Assembly (NCBI GenBank): GCA_028715395.1
Contig: JAQURY010000005.1
Span: 1 to 40,707, forward strand
Direction: 5' to 3'
DNA from: Minisyncoccota bacterium
GTDB lineage: Bacteria; Patescibacteriota; Minisyncoccia; UBA6257; 02-FULL-45-10c
Length of the DNA stretch: 40,707 nucleotides
Shown one piece after another: positions 1-7,631 of the stretch; the stretch's first letter is position 1, and every line of letters starts with the position of its first letter. The notes under the pieces were generated by a model. That model saw only the letters and a list, made by a program, of their open reading frames with translations. It did no database searches and had not been told where the DNA came from. The position numbers and the translations under genes were made by a program.

Positions 1-266
1 TTCTCGGCAAGAGTGGAAGCTACTTTTGAAGCCGCGAAAGGAGTGGCTTTTTTCGGACCGGAAAAACCTATTGTGCCGGCCGAAGCCCACGCCAACAAAT
101 TCCCCTTATCGTCCGTAACGGAAATAAGAGTGTTATTGTAAGACGCCTTAATATAAACTCTGCCGGTATCAACTTTTTTGACAGAAGCCTTGCCCGGTTT
201 GGTTTCGGATACGGCTTTTTCCTTTGAGACGTCTTCTGTTTTTTGAGCAACTTTAACTTTTCCCAT
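1..266 (-). CDS. rpsK: 30S ribosomal protein S11, 3' part cut by window edge
   Basis: The reading frame runs from an ATG at 264-266 to the window edge without a stop, giving the first 88 residues. After a Lys/Glu-rich extension of about 33 residues comes the S11 core, including [31 protein letters not shown] and the KKATPFAA segment. S11 sits on the platform of the small subunit and contacts 16S rRNA near the E site. It directly follows rpsM, 10 nt downstream, in the usual infA-rpmJ-rpsM-rpsK order. The N-terminal extension is longer than in E. coli. The missing C-terminal part lies outside the window, so nothing can be said about truncation. Confidence 0.93.
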   Translation of the reverse strand, partial: MGKVKVAQKTEDVSKEKAVSETKPGKASVKKVDTGRVYIKASYNNTLISVTDDKGNLLAWASAGTIGFSGPKKATPFAASKVASTLAE

Positions 267-276
267 AATATAATGA

Positions 277-660
277 TTACTTTAATTCAACCGATCTCTT
301 TCCGCTTCCGGCCGTCTTTCTGACGTTTCCACGGACAGTCCTGGAATTAGTTTTGGTTCTCTGACCGCGAACCGGCAATTTTCTCATATGCCTGAATCCT
401 TTGTAAGATTGTATTTCTTTCAGCAAATTAACATTTTGTTTTATAATCTGCCTCAACTCTCCTTCTACTTTGTAATTTTTTTCTATAAAATCTTTCAGTT
501 TCGCCACTTCTTCCGGCGTCAATTTCCCCGCCCTCTTATTGGGATCAACTCCGGTCTTTTCCAAAATATGAATAGCTAAAGAACGCCCTATGCCGTAAAT
601 ATACATAAGGGCGATTTCTATTTTTTTGTTGTCCGGTATGTTTATTCCTACGATTCTCAT
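277..660 (-). CDS. rpsM: 30S ribosomal protein S13
   Basis: This 127-residue protein matches S13 from end to end. It opens with [20 protein letters not shown], continues with the IYGIGRSLA helix-two-turn-helix region, and has the conserved Arg/Lys-rich tail [20 protein letters not shown] that threads into the head of the 30S subunit. S13 contacts the P-site tRNA and the subunit bridge to L5. Length is normal for the family (about 115-130). It lies 5 nt downstream of rpmJ and 10 nt upstream of rpsK, so it is co-transcribed. No Shine-Dalgarno is evident in the short gap. Confidence 0.97.
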   Translation of the reverse strand: MRIVGINIPDNKKIEIALMYIYGIGRSLAIHILEKTGVDPNKRAGKLTPEEVAKLKDFIEKNYKVEGELRQIIKQNVNLLKEIQSYKGFRHMRKLPVRGQRTKTNSRTVRGNVRKTAGSGKRSVELK

Positions 661-665
661 AAAAA

Positions 666-779
666 TTAGCCTTGCCTTTGTTTATGTTCGGCAATTTTAC
701 AAATAATATGGACTCTTCTTTTTCTTCGTACTACTTTGCAACTGTTGCAAATTTTTCTTACCGATGATCTGACTTTCAT
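666..779 (-). CDS. rpmJ: 50S ribosomal protein L36
   Basis: A 37-residue frame translates as [20 protein letters not shown] followed by [17 protein letters not shown]. It keeps the zinc-ribbon ligands of the C-plus L36 form: Cys11, Cys14, Cys27 and His32. L36 is a small 23S rRNA-binding protein of the large subunit. The start ATG (777-779) is fixed by the family's invariant MKVRSSV opening, and the stop lies 5 nt before rpsM. The position between infA and rpsM is the classical one. The call is secure despite the short length because both the sequence and the context fit. Confidence 0.95.
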   Translation of the reverse strand: MKVRSSVRKICNSCKVVRRKRRVHIICKIAEHKQRQG

Positions 780-798
780 AAAATAATAATTTTGTTTT

Positions 799-1011
799 TT
801 ATAGTCTTCTTATAATTCTTCCTCTGGTTTCGTCATATGTGCTGACTTCAACCGTAACTCTGTCTCCAGGAAGAATTTTAATGTAGTTCATGCGCATTTT
901 TCCTGAAAGATGCGCCAGGATTTTTTTATCTCCGCTTACCACGCGGAAAGTAGTGCCTGGCAAGGCCTCTTCAACCACGCCCTCTATCTTCCGAACTGAT
1001 TCATTCGTCAT
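799..1011 (-). CDS. infA: Translation initiation factor IF-1
   Basis: Seventy residues form a single S1-like OB fold typical of IF-1: [18 protein letters not shown], then [19 protein letters not shown] and the closing [10 protein letters not shown]-1 binds the A site of the 30S subunit and helps IF-2 and IF-3 during initiation. Length equals the usual 71-72 residues. It is the first gene of the infA-rpmJ-rpsM-rpsK cluster and lies 40 nt downstream of the preceding gene. A promoter overlaps the end of that preceding gene (1030-1059). There is no clear Shine-Dalgarno; the region before the ATG is T-rich. Confidence 0.96.
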   Translation of the reverse strand: MTNESVRKIEGVVEEALPGTTFRVVSGDKKILAHLSGKMRMNYIKILPGDRVTVEVSTYDETRGRIIRRL

Positions 1012-1029
1012 AAAAATGCGATAAGTAAA

Positions 1030-1059
1030 AATATATCACAAATCCCCTTATTTAGTCAA
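1030..1059 (-). promoter_or_regulatory. Promoter for infA cluster
   Basis: On the minus strand TTGACT (1054-1059) is followed after 18 nt by TATATT (1030-1035). The -35 box overlaps the last codons and TAA stop of the upstream gene (stop at 1052-1054). The predicted transcription start is about 12 nt before the infA ATG, so the leader would be very short. Confidence 0.6.
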
Positions 1060-2662
1060 CTTCTATCTTTATCTTGCCCAAATTGGTCGGTACCCGCGTT
1101 ACCCAGAAAGGCCACAATGAAACGGTGGCGTTTTCAAGCCCTGGAACCGAAAAAACTTTTTTTCTGAGATCTATATCGGGCAAACCGGCAATATCTTCCT
1201 TTAAACCTTCCGCGTCAATCTTCCGCCTCATGACAGCCTTGAAATCAACTGGAAAACTCAGCTTGCCAGTCTGGAAATCTCCTCTCGCCAGCCCGTAGCC
1301 CAATTCGTAATTTTTAAGTTCGTATTCTTCTCCGCTTTCTTCCGAGGCTCGGTCGAGCAAAAGATTTTTCAAATCGTTCTCATTGAAAACAATGACTGCT
1401 AGCTGCGCTTTTTCAAAAATAGAGAAATTTTTATCCGCGTCCGCCACTTCATTAATATTTTGTTCTGTAATATTAAAACTTGTCGCACCATCGATAATTT
1501 TCATTTCAGGAGTGATTTGCGAAGAAATCTCTTCATCAAGAGCGTCTCTCAATGTTTTGCTTATTTGTTCTTTGGCAGTCTTCAATTCTCCCGCTGTCGG
1601 ATAAGAAACTTTTCCCACCATTCCCCCGCTCATCGCGGTTTTTGATTCTCCGTAAAAAGCCTGATATTTCGGAGTTCCCTTGAATCCCGGAATTGTGAAT
1701 ATTTTTTCCGGCCCAATATTATATTCTTCTCCCGCCTTATCCGCCACCACATCCGCCTCAATACTCCTCGGAATAATTTTCCCCTCCGATATTGAAGCGC
1801 CCGGAATTGTTATGGCTTTAACCAAATGAAAAATTTTTCCGTCCGGAGAAGCGAATCTCGTGTCTTTGGCCAGCGGCTGCGATTTGGAACTATAGCTGTT
1901 ATAAACCGTTATTTTGCCCGTGGCTTTTACCGATACTTCTTTTATGCCCGAAGCCGGGAATTTCATCTCCGTGTTCTTTTCCGATTTAAAAACCTGTCCG
2001 GCGATAGTCATGCTGGCCGCATCAACTTTGGCGGCCTTATCCACAACAATAGAATCTTTATAAGTCCAATCTGTCGTTTTGGCGGAAATTTTCACTATTG
2101 CCCGCGGCAAAATTGAAAACCCGAGCATATAAAGCGCCCCTAAAACAATTCCCAGAACTATTATTTTTAATAATAATTTTCCAAAAGAAACTATTTTATT
2201 TCCTAATCCGCGCGGCTCCCTATATTCCCTTTGCCTTACAGGCAGCTCCTCTCGTTCCTGCTCCTCCTCTTCTTCCACAATAATTCTTTTAGAAACCGCT
2301 TTTTTGTCGCGGTATTCATCATAATCAAATTCCTTTTTCTTTTTTGTCTTGATTATTTTTTCTTCGGATTCTTCCTCCTGTTCTTCCTGCGCTTTTTCTT
2401 CCGGCAAAAAAGGATTATATGCCGCAAGCTTGTTGGTCCCGGCATATTCAATAACTTTATTGTCTACCGATTCAATAGTTATCTGCTTCCCTAAAATATC
2501 CGACTCTCTCTTTAAAAGGCGGAAATTAATAAGAGACTCCCCCAAATGGGAAAATCTGGGAATTATTAAAACGATTTCCTTGGCCTCGGCATCGATTATT
2601 TTTTCTATAACCAACGCCACCTCGTCGTCTTTAGATACTGTTATTTTTTTAACGCTTGGCAT
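1052..2662 (-). CDS. Single-pass membrane protein with baseplate-J-like extracellular domain
   Basis: The 536-residue protein has three parts. Residues about 1-90 form a small alpha/beta domain. Residues about 90-150 are a highly charged Glu/Lys/Arg linker. One membrane helix lies at about 160-184 (LLLKIIVLGIVLGALYMLGF), followed by a large beta-rich domain with GEEYNIGPEKIFTIPGFKG. That last segment resembles the baseplate J/gp47-like domain often seen in CPR membrane proteins. The N-terminus is expected in the cytoplasm and the large domain outside. Function is not known; a cell-envelope or surface-assembly role is an inference. It has its own promoter (2765-2794), a structured leader, and an AAAGGA Shine-Dalgarno about 8 nt before the ATG. 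It is unlikely to be a phage gene, since no other phage genes are near. Confidence 0.7.
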   Translation of the reverse strand: MPSVKKITVSKDDEVALVIEKIIDAEAKEIVLIIPRFSHLGESLINFRLLKRESDILGKQITIESVDNKVIEYAGTNKLAAYNPFLPEEKAQEEQEEESEEKIIKTKKKKEFDYDEYRDKKAVSKRIIVEEEEEQEREELPVRQREYREPRGLGNKIVSFGKLLLKIIVLGIVLGALYMLGFSILPRAIVKISAKTTDWTYKDSIVVDKAAKVDAASMTIAGQVFKSEKNTEMKFPASGIKEVSVKATGKITVYNSYSSKSQPLAKDTRFASPDGKIFHLVKAITIPGASISEGKIIPRSIEADVVADKAGEEYNIGPEKIFTIPGFKGTPKYQAFYGESKTAMSGGMVGKVSYPTAGELKTAKEQISKTLRDALDEEISSQITPEMKIIDGATSFNITEQNINEVADADKNFSIFEKAQLAVIVFNENDLKNLLLDRASEESGEEYELKNYELGYGLARGDFQTGKLSFPVDFKAVMRRKIDAEGLKEDIAGLPDIDLRKKVFSVPGLENATVSLWPFWVTRVPTNLGKIKIEVD

Positions 2663-2686
2663 AAAAATTATCCTTTGCCAATTCCA

Positions 2687-2706
2687 TTCCCGGCTTTATG
2701 CCGGAA
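2687..2706 (-). other. Leader hairpin (CCGGC stem)
   Basis: CCGGC and GCCGG arms flank a five-base loop, with two further A-T pairs beyond a one-base bulge. It lies in the predicted leader of the baseplate-J-like gene, about 25 nt before its ATG. No T-run follows on either strand, so it is not an obvious terminator. Confidence 0.45.
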
Positions 2707-2720
2707 CTACGAAATTGAGC

Positions 2721-2740
2721 ATTCCGACGAACGTCAGAAT
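2721..2740 (-). other. Imperfect palindrome in leader
   Basis: Twenty bases with arms ATTCTGACG / CGTCGGAAT on the minus strand pair with one T-G wobble. It lies in the same predicted leader as the hairpin at 2687-2706. It could be an RNA hairpin or a protein-binding site. Confidence 0.4.
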
Positions 2741-2764
2741 ATTTGTTTAATACATTAATTATAT

Positions 2765-2794
2765 CTTATAACCCTCCTCTCTCACAATCTACAA
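2765..2794 (-). promoter_or_regulatory. Promoter for baseplate-J-like gene
   Basis: TTGTAG (2789-2794, overlapping the alaS TAG stop) is followed after 18 nt by TATAAG (2765-2770) on the minus strand. Transcription from here would give a leader of about 95 nt carrying two hairpins. Confidence 0.4.
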
Positions 2795-4522
2795 AACGTT
2801 GAATCTTATTCTTTTTACGCCCGCTCCCACCGCCTCCTGTTTTAAAATCTTAAATTTCCCTATTTTCAAAGTATTTTCCACATGCGGACCGCCGCAAAAC
2901 TCAACGCTGAACGGGTTTTTCTCGTCACCGATAAAATAAACCTTAACGACAGGAGGATATTTTTCCTTAAAAAAGAACAAGGCGCCGGTCATTTTGGCCT
3001 GATCCTGGGACATTTCCTTAAAATAAACCGGCAAATCCTTTTTTATGGCTTCGTTTACCTCATTTTCAACTTTTTGAAGCTCCTCTGGCGTTAATTTCCT
3101 GTCGGAAGAAAAATCAAACCTGGCTCTTTCGGGATTTATATCCGAGCCCATCTGATGCGCCGACGGACCAAAAATATCCTGCAACGCCCTTTGTAATAAA
3201 TGCGTTGCGGTATGAAGCCGGATAACCTTGCCCATTTCTTCTTCCGAGCCCGCCTTAAGCTCTCCCGTATCCATTAAAAGACCGTGTCCTCCGAATTTCT
3301 TTTCAACGCCGGCGCGGGAAATTTCCTGGTGCTTTTTGAATTCTTCGTCAAAGTCCGCCTTATTTACTTTTTTAATTTTCGCCGGGACTAATTCTTCCAG
3401 CAATTCAAAAGGCAATCCAAACGTCTCATATATATAGAAAGCGTCTTTGGCCGTTATTTCTTTATAATTTTCAATTTCTTTCAGTCCGTTTGCCAGTGCT
3501 TTTTCAAATTTTGTTTTCTCTCCGTTTAAAATTTCCAGTATTTCTTTTTTCTTTTTCACTTCCGGATATTGCCCTCCAAAATTATCAGCGATAATATCAA
3601 CAGCCAGCGGGAACAAATCGGCATGAATGTCGTATTTTATTCCGTAAACCAAAATTCTGCGGAGCAATCTCCGTAAAACATATCCCGCTTCTTTATTTAA
3701 AGGACGCACGCCGTCCGCAATCGCGAATATGCTGGAACGCAAATGATCGGCCAAAATTCTTACAGTCCTTTCATCAAGCCCGTGGCTAACTTCCCTGATT
3801 TTTGAAATAAGCGGATGGAATAAATCCGTCTCATAAACATCGGGAACTCCTTGCATCATTACCACCAATCTTTCTAGTCCCATTCCCGTATCAATTCCCC
3901 GTGTTTCCAATTTTTCCAATGTTTTATCGGATTTTTGATAATATTCGTTAAAAACTATATTCCACACCTCAACGCCGTCAACATAAATTTCCGTTGTTGG
4001 TCCGCACGGCCCCTCGTTTCCCGTCGGCCCCCAAAAATTATCTTTTCTGCCCGCTTTTTTAATTTTATTTTTCGCAATGCCGATTTTATTATGCCAAATT
4101 TCAAATGATTCTTTATCTTCCGGCACCCCATCTTCGCCGCCAAAAATTGAAACCTCAATCCTGTCCGTGCTGATTCCCAAAACATCAACAATAAATTCAT
4201 ATCCGTATTTAATCGCCTCTTCTTTCCAATATCCGCCAAATGAAAAATTTCCCAGCATTTCAAAAAATGTAAGATGGGTGGCATCTCCAACCTCGTCTAT
4301 ATCGGAGGTTCTGAAACACTTCTGCGCCGAAGTCGTGTTTTTGCTCTTAAAATCCTTCACGGGGTCGGCTTTTCCCGTGTAATACGGCTTGAATTGCTGC
4401 ATTCCGGCCGTAGTAAAAAGCACCGACGGATCATCGGGCACCAAAGATGAAGACGACACAATCGCGTGCCCTTTCTTCTCAAAAAATTCTAAAAATATTT
4501 TTCTAATTTCGTTCGATGTCAT
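2789..4522 (-). CDS. alaS: Alanyl-tRNA synthetase, compact form without C-Ala domain
   Basis: This class II synthetase charges tRNA-Ala. The catalytic domain is clear: LFTTAGMQQFKPYYTG, CFRTSDIDEVGDATHLTFFE (motif 2 region, residues about 69-88) and GIDTGMGLERL (motif 3). The editing domain that clears mischarged Ser/Gly follows, with its zinc/catalytic HTATH at about 436-440 and CGGPH at about 541-545. The protein stops at 577 residues, straight after the editing domain. The roughly 300-residue DHHA1/C-Ala region of bacterial AlaRS (about 875 residues) is missing. The C-terminus is clean, so this looks like a genuine short form and not a frameshift. It follows rmuC by 4 nt and is probably co-transcribed with it. 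Confidence 0.95.
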   Translation of the reverse strand: MTSNEIRKIFLEFFEKKGHAIVSSSSLVPDDPSVLFTTAGMQQFKPYYTGKADPVKDFKSKNTTSAQKCFRTSDIDEVGDATHLTFFEMLGNFSFGGYWKEEAIKYGYEFIVDVLGISTDRIEVSIFGGEDGVPEDKESFEIWHNKIGIAKNKIKKAGRKDNFWGPTGNEGPCGPTTEIYVDGVEVWNIVFNEYYQKSDKTLEKLETRGIDTGMGLERLVVMMQGVPDVYETDLFHPLISKIREVSHGLDERTVRILADHLRSSIFAIADGVRPLNKEAGYVLRRLLRRILVYGIKYDIHADLFPLAVDIIADNFGGQYPEVKKKKEILEILNGEKTKFEKALANGLKEIENYKEITAKDAFYIYETFGLPFELLEELVPAKIKKVNKADFDEEFKKHQEISRAGVEKKFGGHGLLMDTGELKAGSEEEMGKVIRLHTATHLLQRALQDIFGPSAHQMGSDINPERARFDFSSDRKLTPEELQKVENEVNEAIKKDLPVYFKEMSQDQAKMTGALFFFKEKYPPVVKVYFIGDEKNPFSVEFCGGPHVENTLKIGKFKILKQEAVGAGVKRIRFNVL

Positions 4523-4526
4523 AAAA

Positions 4527-5534
4527 CTATTCTAATAATTTATTTTCACCCTCTCCCAATTCCATTAAACTTTCTGTTCTTTCTTTTAACATGTCTAATC
4601 TTTTATCAGAGCTATCATAAGAAGACCTTGCATCGCTTAAATGTTTCCCCAATTTGGAAAAATCGTCTTCTAATTTTTTAGCATCTTCAACAATTCTATT
4701 CATTCGCTTGATATAATTTTGTGTTTGTTTGCTTATTTGCAAATCTCTCGCCCATCTTTGAACAACCTGCAACATCAAATAAAATGTGTTGGGAGAGGCT
4801 AATATCACTTTCTTAGAACGTGCATATTCTACAACGTCAGAAAAAGAATTATTAATTTCGAAGAAAACTGCTTCGGCTGGAATATACATAAAAGCACAAT
4901 CCAATGTGCCCTCTGAGGGAAGAATATACTTTTGTGCTATATCATCTACTTCTCGCTTAACGTCTAAACCAAATTGTTTTTTTGCAATTTCTCTTTCTCC
5001 TTCATTCTCTAATCCAATCATTCGTTCATAATTTTCTTTTGGAAATTTTGAATCAATCGGTAATAATTTCCCATCCGGCAATTTTAATACTGCATCCACC
5101 GCTTCCTTGCTTTTAAAGTAATATTGAGTTGAAAACATTTCTTTTGGAAAATATTGGGATAAAATATGATTTAAAGCTAATTCTCCCCAATTACCACGTA
5201 ATTTAGGAGTTTTAAAAATTTGTTGAAATGAAGAAACATCTTTAAGAGAAGAATCTACTTGTTTCAAAGATTCCCCCATACTCGTAACTCCAACAGCGAA
5301 AGCAGTAATTTGTTTATGTATATCTGAGCCTGTTCTTTCTGAGCTTTCTCTATTTTCCTTAAGCCTTTCATTAACTGTATTATTTATTGCGTTAAGCTGA
5401 TTTTGTAAGAAATTTTGCAAAGATAACATCGCATCTTCTTTGGGCTTTTTCTCGCCCTGATTTTTCAAATACCAGAAAATACCGGCAAATCCAGCAACTA
5501 TTGCCACTAAAATAACGATTAAAATAGTCGTCAT
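4527..5534 (-). CDS. rmuC: RmuC-family DNA recombination protein
   Basis: The 335-residue protein starts with a membrane helix (residues about 3-23, ILIVILVAIVAGFAGIFWYL). A coiled-coil stretch rich in Asn, Glu and Ser follows, then the RmuC domain with FKTPKLRGNWGELALNHIL, LPIDSKFPKENYERM and CAFMYIPAEAVFFEI. RmuC proteins limit inversions at short inverted repeats and are thought to be nuclease-fold proteins. The biochemical activity is unproven. Length is somewhat short for the family (E. coli 475), mainly in the coiled coil. A strong promoter at 5541-5568 places the predicted transcription start at the ATG itself. alaS follows immediately. Confidence 0.9.
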   Translation of the reverse strand: MTTILIVILVAIVAGFAGIFWYLKNQGEKKPKEDAMLSLQNFLQNQLNAINNTVNERLKENRESSERTGSDIHKQITAFAVGVTSMGESLKQVDSSLKDVSSFQQIFKTPKLRGNWGELALNHILSQYFPKEMFSTQYYFKSKEAVDAVLKLPDGKLLPIDSKFPKENYERMIGLENEGEREIAKKQFGLDVKREVDDIAQKYILPSEGTLDCAFMYIPAEAVFFEINNSFSDVVEYARSKKVILASPNTFYLMLQVVQRWARDLQISKQTQNYIKRMNRIVEDAKKLEDDFSKLGKHLSDARSSYDSSDKRLDMLKERTESLMELGEGENKLLE

Positions 5535-5540
5535 ACAAAA

Positions 5541-5568
5541 ATTATACCAGCCAAACCTTATAAAACAA
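5541..5568 (-). promoter_or_regulatory. Promoter for rmuC-alaS, predicted leaderless
   Basis: TTGTTT (5563-5568), a 16-nt spacer, and an extended -10 TGGTATAAT (TATAAT at 5541-5546) lie on the minus strand. Only 6 nt separate the -10 box from the rmuC ATG, so the mRNA should begin at or next to the start codon. No Shine-Dalgarno is present. Confidence 0.7.
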
Positions 5569-5586
5569 AATAATTAACGCTCCGCC

Positions 5587-6165
5587 TTATTCCTTCATTG
5601 ACCTCATGTTTATCATAATCTCCGCTTTGCCAGCGTTCAATTCCTTACCCACGTTAATCCCTAATTCTCCAATAAAATCCCTTATTCCCTCTTTTATTCC
5701 CATAATCGCCGAATCAGTTCCCGACAAATGATTGCTTTGCACCTCCAAAAACAAACCCAGATCTTTCACGTCTTCAAAAACAATTTCGTATTTTTCATTT
5801 CTAAAAATATGCTTCTCGCTATCTATCACTACCAGCGGCTTCAACCCCAGGCGTTTTATGCTTTCCATTGCCATTTTATAATCCGATACTTCATATTCAT
5901 ATTCATCCGAATAAAGCCAAACATCGGAATTGGCAACAAAATGATCAACCTTGTAAACAATAACCGCCTTGTCTCCTTTTTTTCTTACCCTGAAACATTC
6001 ATTAAGCCTGTTTAAATGGTCCGGCTTTAAATTGGTTCTTAGCGGATCGTAAAAATAAGTATCGACGACATTTGCAATACCGACAAAATAAAACATCTTC
6101 AATATCTGCAAAGCCTTTTTCTTGCTGTCTAAAACCGGAACTAAAATTTCAATTTCTTTTGCCAT
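5587..6165 (-). CDS. CYTH-domain protein (class IV adenylate cyclase / triphosphatase-like)
   Basis: The 192-residue sequence has the layout of CYTH triphosphate-tunnel enzymes: an N-terminal MAKEIEILVPV strand, then RLNECFRVRKKGDKAVIVYK, YEYEVSDYKMAMESIKRLGL and YEIVFEDVKDLGLFLEVQS. Family members act as class IV adenylyl cyclases, thiamine triphosphatases or inorganic triphosphatases. The signature is usually ExExK; here the glutamates are present (E4, E6) but the lysine position (residue 8) is Leu. Substrate and activity therefore cannot be assigned. It lies 3 nt downstream of rnc and is the last gene of the rpmF-nusB-rnc cluster. Confidence 0.8.
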   Translation of the reverse strand: MAKEIEILVPVLDSKKKALQILKMFYFVGIANVVDTYFYDPLRTNLKPDHLNRLNECFRVRKKGDKAVIVYKVDHFVANSDVWLYSDEYEYEVSDYKMAMESIKRLGLKPLVVIDSEKHIFRNEKYEIVFEDVKDLGLFLEVQSNHLSGTDSAIMGIKEGIRDFIGELGINVGKELNAGKAEIMINMRSMKE

Positions 6166-6168
6166 AAT

Positions 6169-6864
6169 TTAATCCAATTCCTTTAACGCCTTTTTCGCGG
6201 CATCAACTTCCGCGTCTTGTTTCGCCAATCCTTCTCCTGTCGCCAATAACCTTTCTCCCAGATAAACTCCCACTTTAAAACTCTTTTTATGATCGGGACC
6301 GTATTCGCTTAAAACTTTATAAGATGGAGTCTGTTTTGTTTCAGCTTGAGTTTTTTCCTGAAGTAAGCTCTTGGCGTCTTTGTATAAGCCCGTTTTAATA
6401 ACTTCTTTCAAATGAGTCATAACAAATTTGTCGCTGAATTTTTTCGCGCTGCCATATCCGCTATCCATATATATTGCCCCGATAAGCGCTTCACAAGCGT
6501 TCGCCAATATCACTTCTCTCGCCCGTCCGGAAGTATCCTTGGATTCTCCGTGGGAAAGCAAGATATATTTTTCTATGCCGGCTTCCTGGGCCACTTTCGC
6601 CATCATCTGATAATTTACCAGCGCGGCGCGATAAGCGGTTAAAGTTCCCTCTTCATAATCGGGAAAATCTTCAAATAAATCCTCGGTTACCGCCAATTCC
6701 AAAACCGCGTCCCCCAGAAATTCCAAGCGCTCATTGTGCGGAAGTTTCCATTTATGATTTTCATTCAAATAAGACCTGTGCGTTAAAGCTTCTTTTAACA
6801 GGTCTTTGTTTTTGAATTCATAACCGATTGATTTTTCGAATTTTTTAAAATCTTTCAGTTCCAT
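6169..6864 (-). CDS. rnc: Ribonuclease III
   Basis: The 231-residue protein has the RNase III nuclease domain, with the signature NERLEFLGDAVLEL (residues about 42-55), and the second acidic site ANACEALIGAIYMDSGY. A C-terminal double-stranded-RNA-binding domain follows (about residues 160-230, TPSYKVLSEYGPDHKKSFKV and the closing AKQDAEVDAAKKALKEL). It cleaves double-stranded RNA in rRNA maturation and mRNA turnover. I chose the ATG at 6862-6864; a TTG two codons upstream (6868-6870) is possible. Length is standard. It follows nusB by 11 nt and precedes the CYTH gene by 3 nt. Confidence 0.96.
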   Translation of the reverse strand: MELKDFKKFEKSIGYEFKNKDLLKEALTHRSYLNENHKWKLPHNERLEFLGDAVLELAVTEDLFEDFPDYEEGTLTAYRAALVNYQMMAKVAQEAGIEKYILLSHGESKDTSGRAREVILANACEALIGAIYMDSGYGSAKKFSDKFVMTHLKEVIKTGLYKDAKSLLQEKTQAETKQTPSYKVLSEYGPDHKKSFKVGVYLGERLLATGEGLAKQDAEVDAAKKALKELD

Positions 6865-6875
6865 ATGCAATATTC

Positions 6876-7355
6876 TTATTCTTTATTCTCCGGTTTTTTG
6901 TCTTCTTTTTTATCTTTTGATTTGCTATCTTTCATCGGCTCGCCTATTTCGCGATAAACTGTTCCCAAAACTCCATTGATGAATTTTCCCGAATTGGTTC
7001 CGCCATAATTTTTCGCTATTTCTATGGCCTCATTAATTGCGACTTTCGGCGGCACTTCATTTCTGTCCGCGTATAAAAGTTCGTATAATCCGATACGAAG
7101 CGCATTTCTATCCACAATTGCAATCTGTTCAAGCGGCCACTCCGGCGCGGCTTTGCGGATTATGTTGTCTATTTCTTCTTTGTGGTCAATGATTCCTTTC
7201 GTTAATTTCCACGCAAATTCGGGCTCGTCTATTCCCGGCCCGAATTCTTGCATGTTCCTTTCAAGTATTTTCGTTAAATCTTCTTTTTGCTTGTAAAAAT
7301 CCCATTCATAAAGGGATTGAAGAACAATGGAACGCGCAAGTTGTCGAGTAGCCAT
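6876..7355 (-). CDS. nusB: Transcription antitermination factor NusB
   Basis: The 159-residue all-helical protein has the NusB features [20 protein letters not shown] at the N-terminus, [18 protein letters not shown] in the middle, and [15 protein letters not shown] followed by [13 protein letters not shown]. With NusE (S10) it binds boxA RNA and supports rRNA antitermination. A Lys/Glu/Asp-rich tail of about 20 residues extends beyond the family core. It sits 2 nt downstream of rpmF and upstream of rnc, a grouping that links ribosome synthesis and rRNA processing. Confidence 0.96.
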   Translation of the reverse strand: MATRQLARSIVLQSLYEWDFYKQKEDLTKILERNMQEFGPGIDEPEFAWKLTKGIIDHKEEIDNIIRKAAPEWPLEQIAIVDRNALRIGLYELLYADRNEVPPKVAINEAIEIAKNYGGTNSGKFINGVLGTVYREIGEPMKDSKSKDKKEDKKPENKE

Positions 7356-7357
7356 AA

Positions 7358-7516
7358 TTATTTCTTATATGTTTTGCATTGTCCGCACGCTCGATGCGGC
7401 AAGACCGGAGCCTTGCAATTTGAACAAATAGAAAGCCTGACTTTCTTTAAAGCCAAATGAGCGCGGTTCCTGCCTACGGCTGACTTCGAACGATGTTTTA
7501 CTGGTACTCCACCCAT
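7358..7516 (-). CDS. rpmF: 50S ribosomal protein L32
   Basis: Fifty-two residues translate from the ATG at 7514-7516: [20 protein letters not shown], then [20 protein letters not shown] and [12 protein letters not shown]. The VP.(K/R)..S....R.R.H start and the four-cysteine zinc ribbon (Cys31, Cys34, Cys44, Cys47) are diagnostic of L32. Length is typical (about 56-60). It is the first gene of the rpmF-nusB-rnc-CYTH cluster. Upstream, TTGTTA and TATAAG-like boxes on the minus strand could form a promoter, but spacing is poor. Confidence 0.95.
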   Translation of the reverse strand: MGGVPVKHRSKSAVGRNRAHLALKKVRLSICSNCKAPVLPHRACGQCKTYKK

Positions 7517-7592
7517 GATATTTGCTGACTTATAATTAAGAACTTATATGCGACTAACAATAGATTATCACATATTATCTCGAGCGGTCAAT

Positions 7593-7618
7593 CAAAAAGC
7601 GGCCCTCAGCCGCTTTTA
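7593..7618 (-). terminator. Terminator after PsbP-like gene
   Basis: A perfect 9-bp stem (AAAAGCGGC / GCCGCTTTT; 7595-7603 and 7609-7617) with a 5-nt loop lies 14 nt beyond the stop of the minus-strand gene at 7632. The T-run at its end is short. Confidence 0.75.
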
Positions 7619-7631
7619 AAATCGCTATTTG

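Noticed and set aside
1052-2662. Prophage baseplate gene
   Set aside because: The protein has a membrane helix and there are no other phage genes. It sits among translation genes as in other CPR genomes.
1074-2750. Plus-strand frames opposite the baseplate-J-like gene
   Set aside because: They are Phe/Ser-rich antisense shadows with no initiation signals.
2789-4522. AlaRS truncated by a frameshift or assembly error
   Set aside because: The sequence ends cleanly after the editing domain. No C-Ala-like residues appear in any frame of the 126 bases that follow.
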